Position numbers and translations under genes: made by a program. DNA of 64,000 bases, from the NCBI GenBank assembly GCA_027924585.1, contig BSBM01000252.1:7688001-7752000 (forward strand), read 5' to 3'. The notes beneath the pieces were generated by a model. That model ran no database searches. It was not told the origin of the DNA and saw nothing but the letters and a program-made list of their open reading frames with translations. Source of the stretch: Larix kaempferi (taxonomy: Eukaryota > Streptophyta > Pinopsida > Pinales > Pinaceae). This document shows, piece after piece, positions 36,305-46,487 of this stretch; positions within the stretch are counted from its first letter, which is position 1, and every line of letters starts with the position of its first letter.

Positions 36305-36602
36305 ATGGTGGAAGGTAGTAGTCGCAGAAGGACCAGCGCCACTGAAGCAAACAGCCGCAGAATCAAGAATATAGAAAAGGAGATAGTAGAGCATTGGCAG
36401 AAGCTGGACTTGAAATGCGACAAAGAGGACTTGGAGTCCTTGAAGAAGACAATTGAGGATACGATTCAATGCACGCTCGAAGATAACAAAAATGAAATGA
36501 TTGAACAGATGCGAGCGCTCCTTCTTCAACGCGATGAATCCATTCGATTTCAAAATGACCCCTAGCCAAGCCCAGTGACTTCGGTAGATTCTGGATAGTC
36601 CC
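36305..36602 (+). pseudogene. ORF G: Lys/Glu-rich helical protein, 5' part
   Basis: An ATG at 36305 opens MVEGSSRRRTSATEANSRR, followed by a charged helical region (KNIEKEIVEHWQKLDLKC...) and then a TAG at 36563 and another at 36596. It looks like the N-terminus of a gypsy Gag or a related accessory protein, but no domain is diagnostic. Element E is inserted right after it, and the frame resumes at 50033 on the other side of E. Confidence 0.45.
36598..36602 (+). repeat. left target-site duplication of element E (GTCCC)
   Basis: GTCCC precedes the 5' LTR and is repeated exactly at 50033-50037 after the 3' LTR. A 5-bp duplication is normal for Ty3/gypsy integrases. Confidence 0.93.
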
Positions 36603-37312
36603 TGTTAACACCCAAAAAGTGCTCACTAGCTCATTTTCCTATTCACATGACCCATTTGTCCACTTTTCCACCATCTGAGCCTCTGAAACCAACAAAAGGT
36701 CACCAAAAGACCTTAGTACACCCCTTTTTTCCATTAAAAAAGATTATTTTTCCAAGAAAATCATAAAAAACCCTCAAAAAGGGTCCAAATTCCCAAAAAT
36801 ATTAAAAAGGGAATTAAAATATTATTTTTAGTCAAAAAAGGAAAAAAGAGGGAAAAGTACCTAAACCATGTTGGTCAATACCATTTGGTTTCCACAAAAC
36901 CACAAATGGTATTTCCCACCACCAAAACCTATAAAAAGGTGGTAGGGGCTCCTCATTTCACATCCATCCATTATCTCATCCTTATGCTGCTGAAATCTCC
37001 CCTGAGCATTTTAGCCATTGCAAACCACATTGGAGAAGAGACCATTGGAGATTGGAAGTTGCTCATCCTTGGAGCTATTCAACCTCACCATTAGAGGTAT
37101 TGATTCCGCAAGCACTTGCTTGCCCCATCCTTTCAATACAAATTCTTTATTTTATATGTTCTTGTTCTTGATCTTAAATTATTTTTATTCTTTGCTTAGA
37201 TCCATGAATAGTCTTGTTTAATTAGTTTATTGTTATTTATTTCCATTGAAACTGCTGCTACTAGTTAGCAGGTGCCCATAGCACTAAGCCTGGTTGCAAA
37301 ACCGGGCCAACA
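36603..37312 (+). repeat. 5' LTR of element E
   Basis: This 710-bp repeat starts TGTTAACACCC and ends CCAACA. It is nearly identical to 49324-50032: one C/A and one G/A difference and a one-base T-run difference. It carries the promoter: CTATAAAAAGG at about 36929. The sense leader and gag-pol would be transcribed from here. Confidence 0.96.
36929..36937 (+). promoter_or_regulatory. TATA box in 5' LTR of element E
   Basis: CTATAAAAA lies about 327 bp into the LTR, a plausible U3/R position; the same sequence occurs in the 3' LTR at about 49649. Confidence 0.6.
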
Positions 37313-37317
37313 GTTTT

Positions 37318-37332
37318 TGGCGACTCCGCTTT
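37318..37332 (+). other. element E primer-binding site
   Basis: TGGCGACTCCGCTTT begins five bases after the LTR end. It starts with the required TGG and is related to the site in element B. It resembles the PBS of Tat/Ogre-type plant elements, but I cannot confirm the tRNA. Confidence 0.6.
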
Positions 37333-39375
37333 GGTTTGAACTATAGATCTCTAGTTTTGCCTTTAATCTTAGTTTTTTATGAGTTTTTAACCTTTAGATC
37401 CATAGATCTGCCATCTTAGACAGCAGATCCATTGCTGCTCTGAGTTTTGGCCCCATAAACAGCCCGAAATTTTCAATTTTTGGGTTCGTTTCTCGGTTTC
37501 CGTGCACGGCTTCCGCCTCGCGGTTTTTTACCAGACAGTCGCGCGGTCCATCGCGACTTTTCTGCGTTTTTCCGCGCGGTCCATCGCGGCCTTTTTCCAG
37601 ACAGTCGCGCGGTCCATCGCGACTTTTCTGCGTTTTTCCGCGCTGCACACTGCGGCTTCGCGGCCGATCTCCGCGCTGCCCATCGCGACTGTGCGGCCAA
37701 AACCCGCGCGGTCCATCGCGACTGTGCGCCCAAAACCCGCGCGGTCCATCGCGACTGTGATCCCAAAACCCGCGCGGTCCATCGCGATTGTGCGTCCAAA
37801 ACCCGCGCGGCCCATCGCGGCTGTGCGTCCAAAACCCGCGCGGCTGAATTTTTCATTCGGCCTTCCCGATTTTGAAAAAAAAATTTACTGTACTTTCTGC
37901 CCATAGCACATTTTTTACAGTATTAAATTCTACATATTTACAGCTTTGAAAAAAAAATTTACTATTTAAAAGTGCATATCTAGAAATCTTTTTAAAAAAT
38001 TTCAAGAAAGTGAAAGAAAGACTCATTTTGCATTTTCATCTAGATTCAAATTTTTTCTTGTTTACTTCTTTAAAATCTTGCCCTTAGCAATTTTTCTTGA
38101 AACGAAGAAATCCATTTATTTCTTTTAAAAAGAAGTCTATTATTTGCTTTCATAAATCCAAAAAATCCATTATTTTTTGAGTTATTTTTTGAAAAGCATT
38201 TAAATTCCTTTTAGTGAAAAGTCATAAATATTTGCTTTTTTATTTTCGAAAAATCCTTTATTTTTTGAAAGTTTCCTGTAAAGCATTTAATTCTTTTCAA
38301 GTTCAGTTTACAACACCTCACGTGCACTCACACGATCACTTAATTGAACTAAGCCTTAAAACGTACCTTAATTTGAACACACTTTTAACCCCACTTGGGG
38401 AACACTAAAATAATTCTTGTAGCTAGGTAGTATTGGGGGGATAGGTGTTCCAATAACACCCCTCAGTTCATACATCTGAGACATAGAAGTTGTCCAATTA
38501 GGGAGCTAAAATCTCTTAGTACTTTTTGGCGCGGTCACAACCGGTTTGTGGGAAGGCCTCTCCCTTAGGAGGGTTGAAGTCGCGAGGATGGTTCCGGAAG
38601 CGTGAGTGGGATACCGAAACCCATTCAGTAACCGAAGGGCTACCATTCGCAGTTCTCGGGATATCCCTGTATTGGGATATTGCGATCAAAGGACCAAACG
38701 GCAGATTTACCTTTTCTCGACACGTCATGAACGGAGTATCCTAGTAGCCTGTCTTTAGGATTGATTACCCGGTGTCCCTCCCGGTAGGGGGATATCTAGC
38801 CGTTGTCTCAACATTCATATTGTCTGACTTGGATTTCATCACCTTGCAGAGGATATCGTCTGTTTGAGTCACAATACTTTTAGATTAGGTGTTTGCATGA
38901 TTTCAACCTACCTGTGGTCTAGTTACACCTATTTTTTCTAGGAGCCGCTTGCATGTTGGTATTCTGACCAGTTGTTGCATTCCTCCACTTATTGTAGCAC
39001 AGCTGCTAGAATAAGTGCATTTTTTGAGGATTGATTTTTTGGCCTGTGAGCCTTCTTTTTTCACTCCCCTTCTTGCACCCTTGGTTGCAATAGGGTTTTG
39101 AGTCTTTTTTATATATCACCACCTAATACTTAAATAAATTTTTTACACACGAACATATTCTCACCATTGAGAATTTTAGACGCTCCCGTCGTCTACAGGG
39201 CGAACTCCCAGAGTTTAGTCCACTTGGCTCTCCACGTCACGGACGCAGAGCACTATCCCTTGATTCGACACATCATCAATCAATTAGACAGTCATCCGAT
39301 TCTGACATACCCCACTTCACCTTTGATTTGGAGGTAGAATCCGAAAATCCCACAGAGTTACCACCAACCACAATT
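37333..39375 (+). other. element E untranslated leader
   Basis: About 2 kb lies between the PBS and the first in-frame gag ATG. It contains the 33-bp array (37508-37853), an AT-rich part (37860-38300) and a more complex part with acceptor-like CACCTTGCAG near 38850. The gag frame is open without an ATG from about 39126, so translation may start upstream by splicing or at a non-AUG codon. Confidence 0.6.
37508..37853 (+). repeat. 33-bp minisatellite in element E leader
   Basis: The core GCGCGGTCCATCGCG (or variant) starts at 37541, 37574, 37607, 37640, 37673, 37706, 37739, 37772, 37805 and 37838, exactly 33 bp apart with no indels, and a degenerate unit precedes it. Because 33 is a multiple of three, long open frames occur on both strands; these are artefacts of the repeat. 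The same repeat family is found at 46488-46784. Confidence 0.95.
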
Positions 39376-42300
39376 ATGTCTGGAACACCATTTGATCCAC
39401 TATTTACAACTACCATAGGTCAGACATCTGCAGACCCTTCTGCTGTAGTACCATCCACGGCGACAACCACCCCCCTGGGTATGCCCAATATGGGTAACAC
39501 TCCACATTTAGGAATGCCTAACACAGGGCCACCACCTGTCATGGGTACACCCAACATGGGGGTCATACCCCCTTTGGTTTCCACAAACCCTATCCCAGGA
39601 ATCCCTAGTACGATTCCCAACCCAAGTGTAACCCATGTTGCACTTGGGAGTGCTATCCCAGGAATCCCTAGTGCGATTCCTAACCCAAGTGTAACCCAAG
39701 TTGCACTTGGAGGCGCTGGCCCATACCAGACTACACCTATCGGAGGGCATATACCCTCCATACCTAGCATACCATTAGGCGCTACTGGACCCCTTCACCA
39801 TACCACTATGGCCAGGCATGTCCCAGTTCCAGTCACCACATCTGCTAGTCTACCATATATGGCGAGTCTGAACCTGCCAGATTTAGCTAGGCTCACAAAT
39901 GACCCCATTAGACATGATCCGGCGTGGCCTCAAATGCCCACCAAACTCCCCTCTGACATCCCTAAATTTGAGGGTAAGGCAGGAGAAGACCCACAAAACC
40001 ATATCATGTCCTTCCATCTATGGTGTTCCTCCAACTCCATAGTGGACGACTCTGTCCGCCTCCATTTATTACAGCGCACCTTCACTGGCTCTGCAGCCAA
40101 ATGGTACATCGAGCAACCCCATGGGACGCATTCCACATTTACCTCCCTTGCCTCGACCTTCCTGCAGTTCTTTCAGCTACCTGTCCGCTATGATGCGGGC
40201 GTCGAAATCCTACTGTCTTGCAGACAGAACACGGCCACGCATATCACTGACCATATTCATGATTGGCGCCGGCGCAGAAGCCTATGCAAGATCAAATTAG
40301 ACGACCGAATCTTTTTAGACTGGTTCCTTAAATCCCTCCTTCCTCTCATTGCGAAGGATGTAGCATCTGAAAGACCCCAGTTCGAGGAAGAGGCCATCCT
40401 CAAGGCCCAACAGTTTGATCTCATCTACGCCCAGTCGGGTTACTTATACACGATCATACCGGACGCCCCACGAGGCGACTCTGCATGCGGTGACGCACCG
40501 GGGGCATCACATGCCGTTGATGGCATTATTGGCCAAATAACACCGCAAGCAAAACCTTTCAGTATGGTGAGCACCATGCCCGCCCCAGACCTTTCTAGGG
40601 CCACATCGAGTTCCGGAGCGACAACTTCTTATGCTCCAACAAACCAAACCCATCACGTTCATGGACCCTCTTGTCCACAACATTGTTATGGCCAAGCGCC
40701 ATCAGCATATGTACCTCCTACATACTATGCTCAACCTACAGTACAGACCCCCATGCAGTTCCCACAACAGCCCATGCATTACCCACAACCGGTTGCACCA
40801 GCTAACCTCACACCTCCACCAGCTCAGGGGTACCAACAACCCCAACAGGCAACTGGACCACCTCCAGCTCCACCTGCATACTATCCACCGCAACCTGCTC
40901 CCGCACCTGCGGCTCCTCAGAATCCCCCCAATGCTCAAGGGCATGTGTACGCACAACAACAGCAGCCCCAATACCAAAATAACCAACGCAACCAGGGTGG
41001 GCAACCAAACCGCGGAAGAGGACGCAACCGTGGAAACAATCAAAACCGTAACCAAGCTCCACAACCTACCCATCCTCCGCAAAACAATAACGCGGCGCCT
41101 GCTCATCAGAATCCTGATCGACCACCTAAGCAACCCAAAAATGCTAATTTACGAACAAACCATCCTTGTTCCATTTGCGGTGTTTATGGCCACTATACCC
41201 ACGCTTGCCCACATCTGGAGCGAGCTCGACAACTATGGACAAATGACGCCCATCGTCAAGGGCAGGCGGCTCCTCAGCCGCCACCCAACCCTCAACCACC
41301 TCCACAACAACCTTTGGTACTACAAAACCCTTTTCCAACACAAGGAGTGGTGAACACTCAGCCGTTAGCCCCCCCACAGGGCAACGTGCAACCACAACAA
41401 ATCACTTACGCCGACCCTGATCAACCCATGTTTGATTCAGGCACTCACCACTTATTGATGATGTCCACAGCAGACGTCAACATCCAAACCCGACGGAACC
41501 AGTATGGTCCTACCTCCGAGGCTACCCCCGCCGATAAGGATGCTAACGCTAATCCCACCGATCAGACGTTACGTATACCACCTCTTCCACTCGATGGTGC
41601 CTCTAAAGCACCTCGTTTCCCTCTCCGTCGTATAAACAACAACCCCAATGCACGGGCTGCGTCAAATTACAACATCGTAGATGACCTAGCTCAATCTCCC
41701 GCAGCCATGTCTGCGTTAGAAGTCTTGAAAAAATGTCCTACGCAGCACAAGACTTTACTTTCCGCCATTGGGGCGATCGACCCAAATGATTCGAAATTGA
41801 TCGCCTTTGATTTGGACCAGTCCGAACCACGTCTGCCTTCCACCATAGCAGTCCAAGTTTCTGTTTCTATTCGGAATCTTGTCATCCATCGATGTATCAT
41901 CGACGAGGGTGCTTCCACATGCGTCATGTCCACATTTGTTTGGCAGAAGTTGGGATCCCCTCCTCTCCAGCAATCCACCACTGCATTGCGGGCCTATGAC
42001 GGCCGGTCAGCTCAGCCTCAAGGTCTACTACCCAAGGTCCCCGTCCAATTGGGTGGGAAAACTGTGCTCATCGACATTGAGGTCATTAACGCCCAGCTCG
42101 ATTATAACCTTTTACTGGGTCGTAGTTACATGTACGCCATGAAAGCGGTCGCCTCCTCCGTTTTTCATACCATGATGTTCCCCCATGAGGGACGCGTGGT
42201 CAAAATCGACCAACTCACCTACTATGATCCCAATGCCCCTGCAGCCCCCGAAAATGTTCTTCCCATGATTGAACAACCCGCTTCTAGTGCAGTTACCTCC

Positions 42301-45300
42301 TTTGTGTCTTCTGTGGGACCCGGACTCTACTCAGATACACCAATGACCTCTACATTTCAGGCCATTCCACCACCGTCACCAGAGACCCAGGTCGCAAACC
42401 TCTGTACTCTTTCACAGAATACACAAACACCCGGTAGTCAACCACCATTGGTACCGAGTCACATCGGTGTTACACCCATCCACACCATCCCCTTTCTATT
42501 TCCTCCTTCGGGTGTAGTAAGCGCCCCGGTTATGGCTACCCTTAGTCTACCCGGATTAACATTGGGATTACCCGTGTGGTATATTTCACCTCCCGTTCCA
42601 CCGCCGACACCAAACGTCATCCTCCAACCGGTACAACCTATTGTTACCACAAATCAACCTCCTCCTGGTGTCGCAATCCCTTCGTCGTCAATGAAACCTC
42701 CTCCTGGTCTCACGATTGCTTCGACGTCAACGAATCCCCCTCTCCTTGCTAAGCCCACTGGGGGCAGAGGCCCACAACCGTACACTGCGATACCACCTCC
42801 TAAGGCAGTTAAACCCCCACCAGTGTTTCGAGCTCCCCCCAAATGCTCATTATGCGATGAGATAGGACATCCAACTCATCAATTCCCACACTTACCGGCA
42901 CTCCAAGAGCATATGAATATGTTGGACGATGACATGAGCATCCCAGTAGTCAGGTTAGAGCCACCTCTACAGCCTCGCGACAAATCACTGCGCACTAACC
43001 ATCCTTGTGCTATATGCAGTGTTTACGGCCACTATTCTCACCATTGTCCTGATCTACCTGATTATAGAGCAGCGTTGTACGAGTTAAACAACGTCGATTT
43101 AGAGATATCTCCTCCCCTCATCGAGGAGATCCACCCCCCGCCATCATCCTCGTCGGAAGAAGTCAATACAATTTATATGATTTCAACAACTTTCAAACCA
43201 GAACCCCTTGATTTATGGTCTGACTACTTCAATATTGATGAGCAAATTTTGGAGACACTCACTGCACCCGACTACCCTTGGGATGATATGCATCATCGCT
43301 CGTACTTCCTCCCGGAAGCACCTACATCCACCGCATCCAACCAGCTATCGGTCGAGTCGAAAGACTTCATACCCACTAAGGTCGATTGGTTAAAAGACCC
43401 CATCCCAGCACCGGATGCCTTTGAAGAAGGGAACATGTCAAACATTTCCCCCACTATACAGATAGACATTTCCACAACACCAGGCAAACCTGAGCTCATC
43501 TCGCTGGGCGCATCTTGCACTCAAGCAGAAACTCAGGCATACAAAAAGCTCTTTCAAGAGTTTCGAGACGTCTTTGCCTGGTCCTATACCGAGATGCCTG
43601 GTCTCGACCCAGCCATTATTGAACACCACATTGATACATGGCCTGAAGTACCCCCTGTTCATCAGAAACAACGACCCATTCACCCTTCCAAGCTCCCCGC
43701 TGTTAAGGCTGAGGTCGAGAAACTTCGAAAAGCAGGGTTCATTTACCCTATCCCGTACACCACCTGGGTATCGAACCCCGTTCCCGTCAACAAAAAGCAG
43801 GGCACCCTTAGAGTATGCACTGACTTCCGCGATTTAAACCACGCTTGTCCAAAAGACAATTTCCCCACGCCATTCATTGACCAACTCATTGATGAGTGTG
43901 CGGGCCATGAGGTCCTATCCTTCATGGACGGGTTTTACGGATATAACCAGATCCACATCCGCAAGGAGGATCAGTACAAGACTGACTTCACCACCCCATG
44001 GGGCACCTTTGCCTATCGCGTCATGCCATTTGGCCTTAAAAATGCTGGTGCCACTTTCCAGCGAGCCATGACCTATTGCTTTCATGACTTGGTCCATATC
44101 CTGCGAGTCTACCTTGACGACCTCACAGCTCGTTCCCGAAAACGATCAGACCACCTTAGCGACCTCCGGCAAGTTTTCCTGCGTTGTCGCAAATATAAAA
44201 TCCGCTTGAACCCACACAAGTGTGTCTTTTGCGTCCCAGCGGGCCGGTTGTTAGGTTTCATTGTTTCCCAAGACGGAATCACTGTCGATCCCCTGAAAGT
44301 CAAAGCCATCTTAGAACTTCCCCCTCCTCGCACGCTTCGGCAGCTTCAGAGCTTGCAAGGGCGGTCCAATTTTCTTAGGCGCTTCGTTCCTGACTATGCC
44401 ACCAAAGTCCATGGATTGTTACGCTTACTCCGTACCCATATACCCTTTGTTTGGGATGAGCAAGCAGACACGGAATTCGAAGCCCTCAAGAAAGCTCTCA
44501 CACAAGCCCCCTTGATATCCCCACCGGATTTCTCTCAAGACTTCACCCTTTATGTCTCAGCATCCGAACATGCTGTTTCCGGAGTTTTGGTCCAAGAAGA
44601 TGCCTCCCACAAAGAGCATGTGATTTATTACGTCAGCCAAACCTTGTCTGGCCCACCTCTACGTTACCCATACGAGGAAAGATTAGCCCTAGCTGTAGTC
44701 TTTTCCGTACAAAAATTGCGACACTACATCCTACTCAGTCATACCACAGTCGTGGCCGACTCCAACCCCATGGTCTATCTCCTCACCCGGCGGCTCCTAC
44801 AAGGTCGTGTTGCTAAATGGGTCATTATCCTCCAGGAATATGACCTCACTTTCAGAACACCCAAAAGCACCAAAGCCCTCGTGCTTGCTCACCTCATTAC
44901 AGACCTCCCATCCTCTTCAACATCACCCGTTATCCAAACGGACCTGATTGACGAGCAGATCTTCATCATTTCGTCTGACGACCCTTGGTACGGAGACATT
45001 TTGACTTACCTTCGTACGCAAAAATTCCGACCACACATCGATCGTGATGGACGCCGTCGCATACGACACCACACCCCCCGATACCTCCTGATTGGGGATG
45101 TACTTTACCGACGCGGCGTTGATACTATCTTACGCCGCTGCCTATCCCATAGTGAGGCAGAACAAGTCCTCAATGATTGTCATAGCGGTGCCTGTGGAGG
45201 CCATTTCTCCGGCATGGCCACCGCCCAGAAAATCATTCAGGCCGGTTATTTTTGGCCATCATTGTTCACTGATTGCATCACAGCAGTCAAGCACTGCCAG

Positions 45301-45945
45301 AACTGCCAACTATTTGCCCCCAAAGCAAGAACCCCCCCGGCCCCCCTTCATCCAGTCATCACTGTCGGACCATTCTGCAAATGGGCCATTGACTTCCTCG
45401 ACTGCAACCCCCCGTCAGCCGGCGGCCACAAACACATCGTGGTGGCTGTAGATTATTTCACCAAGTGGGAAGAAGCCATGCCGACCTATAATTGCAAAGC
45501 CGACACTGCAGCACGGTTTTTCTTCAACCATGTTATCGCTCGCTTCGGAGTACCACAGCAACTAGTCTCTGACCACGGCTCTCACTTCGAAGATGCCGTC
45601 TGGAAGGAATTATCAACCATGTTGAAATTTCAACACCATTTCTCTTCCGCTTACTATCCCCAAGGAAACGGCCAAGTCGAAGCGATCAATAAAATCTTGA
45701 AGACCATTCTCCAACGTACTGTAGACAAGCACAAATCCAATTGGCACCACATGCTTTTCTCGGCACTATGGGCCTACCGCACCTCAACCAAAACCGCCAC
45801 TGGTTTTACCCCTTTCCATTTAGTTCACGGTGTCGAATCTGTCCTCCCCATTGAGTGTCAGATCCCAGCCTTACATATCGCCATTGAGCTCCTACCGGAC
45901 ACCGGCCAGGAACATCTGCGCCCAGGCATAGTAAGTACCCTGTAG
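39376..45945 (+). CDS. gag-pol: element E Gag-Pol polyprotein, uninterrupted
   Basis: A single 2,189-codon frame from the first in-frame ATG (the frame is open back to ~39126). Domains: Pro-rich N-terminus; capsid ~162-375 (IPKFEGKAGEDPQNH, FHLWCSSNSIVDDS); Pro/Gln-rich segment; zinc knuckle C598/C601/H606/C611; retropepsin with D843-E844-G845; a second knuckle pair at ~1157-1170 (last Cys is Phe) and 1211-1224 (intact); RT with YLDD at 1579-1582; RNase H whose first Asp position is Ser (LYVSASEHA); integrase with HHCC at H1936, H1943, C1974, C1977 and D2006, D2066, E2102 (D-x35-E). It ends about 87 residues after the Glu, so the integrase C-terminal domain is missing. No second (archaeal-type) RNase H was seen. 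It makes the proteins for particle assembly, reverse transcription and integration. Confidence 0.95.
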   Translation: MSGTPFDPLFTTTIGQTSADPSAVVPSTATTTPLGMPNMGNTPHLGMPNTGPPPVMGTPNMGVIPPLVSTNPIPGIPSTIPNPSVTHVALGSAIPGIPSAIPNPSVTQVALGGAGPYQTTPIGGHIPSIPSIPLGATGPLHHTTMARHVPVPVTTSASLPYMASLNLPDLARLTNDPIRHDPAWPQMPTKLPSDIPKFEGKAGEDPQNHIMSFHLWCSSNSIVDDSVRLHLLQRTFTGSAAKWYIEQPHGTHSTFTSLASTFLQFFQLPVRYDAGVEILLSCRQNTATHITDHIHDWRRRRSLCKIKLDDRIFLDWFLKSLLPLIAKDVASERPQFEEEAILKAQQFDLIYAQSGYLYTIIPDAPRGDSACGDAPGASHAVDGIIGQITPQAKPFSMVSTMPAPDLSRATSSSGATTSYAPTNQTHHVHGPSCPQHCYGQAPSAYVPPTYYAQPTVQTPMQFPQQPMHYPQPVAPANLTPPPAQGYQQPQQATGPPPAPPAYYPPQPAPAPAAPQNPPNAQGHVYAQQQQPQYQNNQRNQGGQPNRGRGRNRGNNQNRNQAPQPTHPPQNNNAAPAHQNPDRPPKQPKNANLRTNHPCSICGVYGHYTHACPHLERARQLWTNDAHRQGQAAPQPPPNPQPPPQQPLVLQNPFPTQGVVNTQPLAPPQGNVQPQQITYADPDQPMFDSGTHHLLMMSTADVNIQTRRNQYGPTSEATPADKDANANPTDQTLRIPPLPLDGASKAPRFPLRRINNNPNARAASNYNIVDDLAQSPAAMSALEVLKKCPTQHKTLLSAIGAIDPNDSKLIAFDLDQSEPRLPSTIAVQVSVSIRNLVIHRCIIDEGASTCVMSTFVWQKLGSPPLQQSTTALRAYDGRSAQPQGLLPKVPVQLGGKTVLIDIEVINAQLDYNLLLGRSYMYAMKAVASSVFHTMMFPHEGRVVKIDQLTYYDPNAPAAPENVLPMIEQPASSAVTSFVSSVGPGLYSDTPMTSTFQAIPPPSPETQVANLCTLSQNTQTPGSQPPLVPSHIGVTPIHTIPFLFPPSGVVSAPVMATLSLPGLTLGLPVWYISPPVPPPTPNVILQPVQPIVTTNQPPPGVAIPSSSMKPPPGLTIASTSTNPPLLAKPTGGRGPQPYTAIPPPKAVKPPPVFRAPPKCSLCDEIGHPTHQFPHLPALQEHMNMLDDDMSIPVVRLEPPLQPRDKSLRTNHPCAICSVYGHYSHHCPDLPDYRAALYELNNVDLEISPPLIEEIHPPPSSSSEEVNTIYMISTTFKPEPLDLWSDYFNIDEQILETLTAPDYPWDDMHHRSYFLPEAPTSTASNQLSVESKDFIPTKVDWLKDPIPAPDAFEEGNMSNISPTIQIDISTTPGKPELISLGASCTQAETQAYKKLFQEFRDVFAWSYTEMPGLDPAIIEHHIDTWPEVPPVHQKQRPIHPSKLPAVKAEVEKLRKAGFIYPIPYTTWVSNPVPVNKKQGTLRVCTDFRDLNHACPKDNFPTPFIDQLIDECAGHEVLSFMDGFYGYNQIHIRKEDQYKTDFTTPWGTFAYRVMPFGLKNAGATFQRAMTYCFHDLVHILRVYLDDLTARSRKRSDHLSDLRQVFLRCRKYKIRLNPHKCVFCVPAGRLLGFIVSQDGITVDPLKVKAILELPPPRTLRQLQSLQGRSNFLRRFVPDYATKVHGLLRLLRTHIPFVWDEQADTEFEALKKALTQAPLISPPDFSQDFTLYVSASEHAVSGVLVQEDASHKEHVIYYVSQTLSGPPLRYPYEERLALAVVFSVQKLRHYILLSHTTVVADSNPMVYLLTRRLLQGRVAKWVIILQEYDLTFRTPKSTKALVLAHLITDLPSSSTSPVIQTDLIDEQIFIISSDDPWYGDILTYLRTQKFRPHIDRDGRRRIRHHTPRYLLIGDVLYRRGVDTILRRCLSHSEAEQVLNDCHSGACGGHFSGMATAQKIIQAGYFWPSLFTDCITAVKHCQNCQLFAPKARTPPAPLHPVITVGPFCKWAIDFLDCNPPSAGGHKHIVVAVDYFTKWEEAMPTYNCKADTAARFFFNHVIARFGVPQQLVSDHGSHFEDAVWKELSTMLKFQHHFSSAYYPQGNGQVEAINKILKTILQRTVDKHKSNWHHMLFSALWAYRTSTKTATGFTPFHLVHGVESVLPIECQIPALHIAIELLPDTGQEHLRPGIVSTL

Positions 45946-46440
45946 AACGGAATCCACCATCATCGTCTGCCCCCCAGACATACGATGTGGTGCAGCAGCA
46001 CCCAATATCCTCAGAACGCAAGCACCAACAGCTCGCATATCCCACTCACGTAGGAATCTAAGAGTAATAGAGCTATTTACCAAAACAGCATCATCCACAC
46101 AGAAAGTATGTAAGAGGTCCTCCATATCTACACCCGGAGGCAACCTCGGCGAGATATCACCCACCTCACCCAAGCGAGGCAACCCAGTCAAAAAATATAC
46201 ATCAGTGAGAGTGATCTCTAACCTCTCACCACCAATAATGAAGGCACCCTCTGTCGGCACCCACCACTGCACGAGCTTGTTCAGGAGACGTCTCACTGAA
46301 TGTATAGGAGGGATCTGAGCGAACTTCAAGAGTCCGCTCATAGCTAGGGTCTGTCTCACCCCTCCATCAGTCTCAATCCTCAGCATGAGATCAGCATCGA
46401 TCTCCCTCTCCCGCCACACAGACTGAGGTCTCCGCAACAT
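45892..46440 (-). CDS. antisense ORF with plant mobile domain (PMD-like)
   Basis: A 182-codon ORF on the strand opposite gag-pol, ATG at 46440. Its middle reads LLNKLVQWWVPTEGAFIIGG then ERLEITLTDVYFLTGLPRLG, the W-P-E-x-x-x-F...GE-x-x-ITL-x-D-V-x-x-L-x-GL-P signature of the plant mobile domain (PMD, the aminotransferase-like domain of MAIN and many transposon proteins). Only the N-terminal half of a PMD is present. The last 54 bases overlap the end of the gag-pol frame. Extra ORFs, some antisense and some transposon-derived, are known in Tat-lineage plant gypsy elements. The frame is clean, which may reflect youth or selection. Its function is unknown. Confidence 0.8.
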   Translation of the reverse strand: MLRRPQSVWREREIDADLMLRIETDGGVRQTLAMSGLLKFAQIPPIHSVRRLLNKLVQWWVPTEGAFIIGGERLEITLTDVYFLTGLPRLGEVGDISPRLPPGVDMEDLLHTFCVDDAVLVNSSITLRFLREWDMRAVGACVLRILGAAAPHRMSGGQTMMVDSVLQGTYYAWAQMFLAGVR

Positions 46441-46487
46441 CCTGTCAGGAAAACAGAAAAAAAATTTAGCCCCAGCACAAAAAATTT

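Noticed and set aside
37473-37906. Long open frames on both strands of the 5' 33-bp array
   Set aside because: A 33-bp period (11 codons) keeps any stop-free frame open. The repeated peptides follow from the DNA repeat and there is no independent support.
40507-41395. Alternative-frame ORFs over the Pro/Gln-rich part of gag
   Set aside because: They are shadows of the long gag-pol frame; the composition bias suppresses stops in other frames.
45925-45940. GTAAGT donor-like site at the end of gag-pol that might bypass the stop by splicing
   Set aside because: No downstream sense continuation of integrase was recognisable, and the same bases are coding in the antisense ORF.
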